Source: DATGIQ01 sp035295665 (GTDB taxonomy: Bacteria; Planctomycetota; Planctomycetia; Gemmatales; Gemmataceae). From it: a stretch of DNA of 6,341 nt. A program made the translations under genes and the position numbers. Where the stretch lies: contig DATGIQ010000651.1 of the NCBI GenBank assembly GCA_035295665.1, forward strand, positions 1 through 6,341. Reading direction: 5' to 3'. The notes beneath the pieces are model-generated. The model was not told where the DNA came from and searched no databases. It saw only the letters and a list, made by a program, of their open reading frames with translations. Positions within the stretch are counted from its first letter, which is position 1, and the number at the start of each line of letters is the position of its first letter. Positions 5,868 through 6,341 of this stretch are shown here, in pieces.

Positions 5868-5873
5868 ATCCGA

Positions 5874-6341
5874 ATGTTGAAAAGACAGCGATTGTGCGCA
5901 GAAACCTTGGAGTTGCGGCTGGTTCCCAGCACTTATTCTCTCCACCAGGGAGATAGCCTCCAAGCCACCATCCATGCCGCACTCCCTGGCGATACGATTC
6001 TTCTCGATGTCGGCGCAACCTTCCTGGGACCGATCACGCTGGAAGCCAAGGCCAATCCGCTGAAGCTGCCGATCACGATTGCGACCAATCAATTTCCCTT
6101 GGCACCCGGCGTGCGCGTCAGTCCCAGCAATGCTCCAGCCATGGCTGAGATCCTGGCACCGGGCTTTGATCTGCCGGCCATCGAGACGCAGTCGGGGGCG
6201 AGCTATTACACGTTCCGCGGCATCAATATCCTGCCCATCAACTCCTCGGCCCAGGTCGATACGCTGGTCACCCTTGGCGATGGCAGCAGCGCCCAAACCT
6301 CTCCCAGCACGCTGCCCAACAACCTCATCCTCGACCAGTGC
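5874..6341 (+). CDS. N-terminal part of a probable exported beta-helix protein (partial, 3' end outside window)
   Basis: There are 156 codons with no stop before the window edge. The start is MLKRQRLCAETLELRLVPST: a basic segment followed by LE-x-R-x-VPS at residues 12-19. This is a signature I associate with planctomycete surface or exported proteins (often seen as LEDRLVPS) and it is not a normal Sec signal, since no hydrophobic core is present. Next comes SLQATIHAALPGDTILLDVGATFLGPITL (28-56). That is the opening of right-handed parallel beta-helix proteins, where a PGDTI-type turn leads into the first rungs. SYYTFRGINI (110-119) and NNLILDQC at the window edge look like further rungs. Such proteins resemble polysaccharide lyases or adhesins, but no catalytic residue is visible in this part. 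It lies behind a strong-looking promoter with a dyad and a long leader. Confidence 0.82.
   Translation, partial: MLKRQRLCAETLELRLVPSTYSLHQGDSLQATIHAALPGDTILLDVGATFLGPITLEAKANPLKLPITIATNQFPLAPGVRVSPSNAPAMAEILAPGFDLPAIETQSGASYYTFRGINILPINSSAQVDTLVTLGDGSSAQTSPSTLPNNLILDQC

Larger units (their letters stand above)
5053..5873. other. Long non-coding stretch between zwf and the beta-helix gene
   Basis: There are 821 bases without a credible gene. Frames open in this stretch (for example 5276-5758) give low-complexity, Arg/Pro/Ser-rich translations without any family signature. Bases 5053-5287 hold only short weak palindromes and no clear terminator for zwf. Bases 5288-5512 hold a REP-like element, the perfect 12-base palindrome GGCGCCGGCGCC (5383-5394) and a hairpin. 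Bases 5570-5640 hold a dyad and promoter. The rest (about 5647-5873) would be a long 5' leader. Confidence 0.7.

Noticed and set aside
1..6341. CRISPR array, tRNA or rRNA genes, complete insertion sequence
   Set aside because: No regularly spaced direct repeats, no tRNA or rRNA signature sequence, and no transposase reading frame were seen on either strand.

Overview
The window looks like Planctomycetota DNA. Three observations support this. A DUF1553-type protein tail is followed directly by a DUF1501 protein, a gene pair massively expanded in that phylum. The last gene starts with the LE-x-R-x-VPS N-terminal signature I associate with planctomycete exported proteins. The gene density is loose, with long spacers carrying palindromic repeats in moderately GC-rich DNA. 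I cannot assign a genus.

Layout. Bases 1-1664 hold the end of an operon: the last 66 residues of a PSD1/DUF1553 protein, then a complete DUF1501 protein with a twin-arginine-like leader. Bases 1665-1951 are a spacer with a long imperfect inverted repeat (1728-1791). Two small genes follow on the plus strand: a 93-residue three-helix DUF4190-like membrane protein (1952-2233) and a 72-residue protein with the EASEETFPASDAPSW motif (2345-2563). A cytidylate-kinase-like gene on the minus strand (2679-3398) converges on them, with a hairpin at the junction. It diverges from zwf, glucose-6-phosphate dehydrogenase (3670-5052). The 271-base divergent spacer carries two tandem GGTTC-N3-GAACC dyads and a possible 47-codon upstream ORF ending one base before zwf. 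Bases 5053-5873 are a long non-coding stretch with a REP-like element, other hairpins, and a strong-looking promoter (TTGACA / CATAAT) whose -35 box directly abuts a 43-base AT-rich dyad. That promoter points at the final gene, a beta-helix-type surface protein that runs off the window.

How the parts relate. The DUF1553/DUF1501 pair is one unit. The zwf, kinase-like and two small genes form a looser neighbourhood. zwf supplies NADPH through the oxidative pentose phosphate pathway; the roles of its small neighbours are unknown. The least explained material is regulatory: the dyad-plus-promoter at 5570-5640 and the tandem dyads before zwf. I did not find a clearly new multi-gene system.
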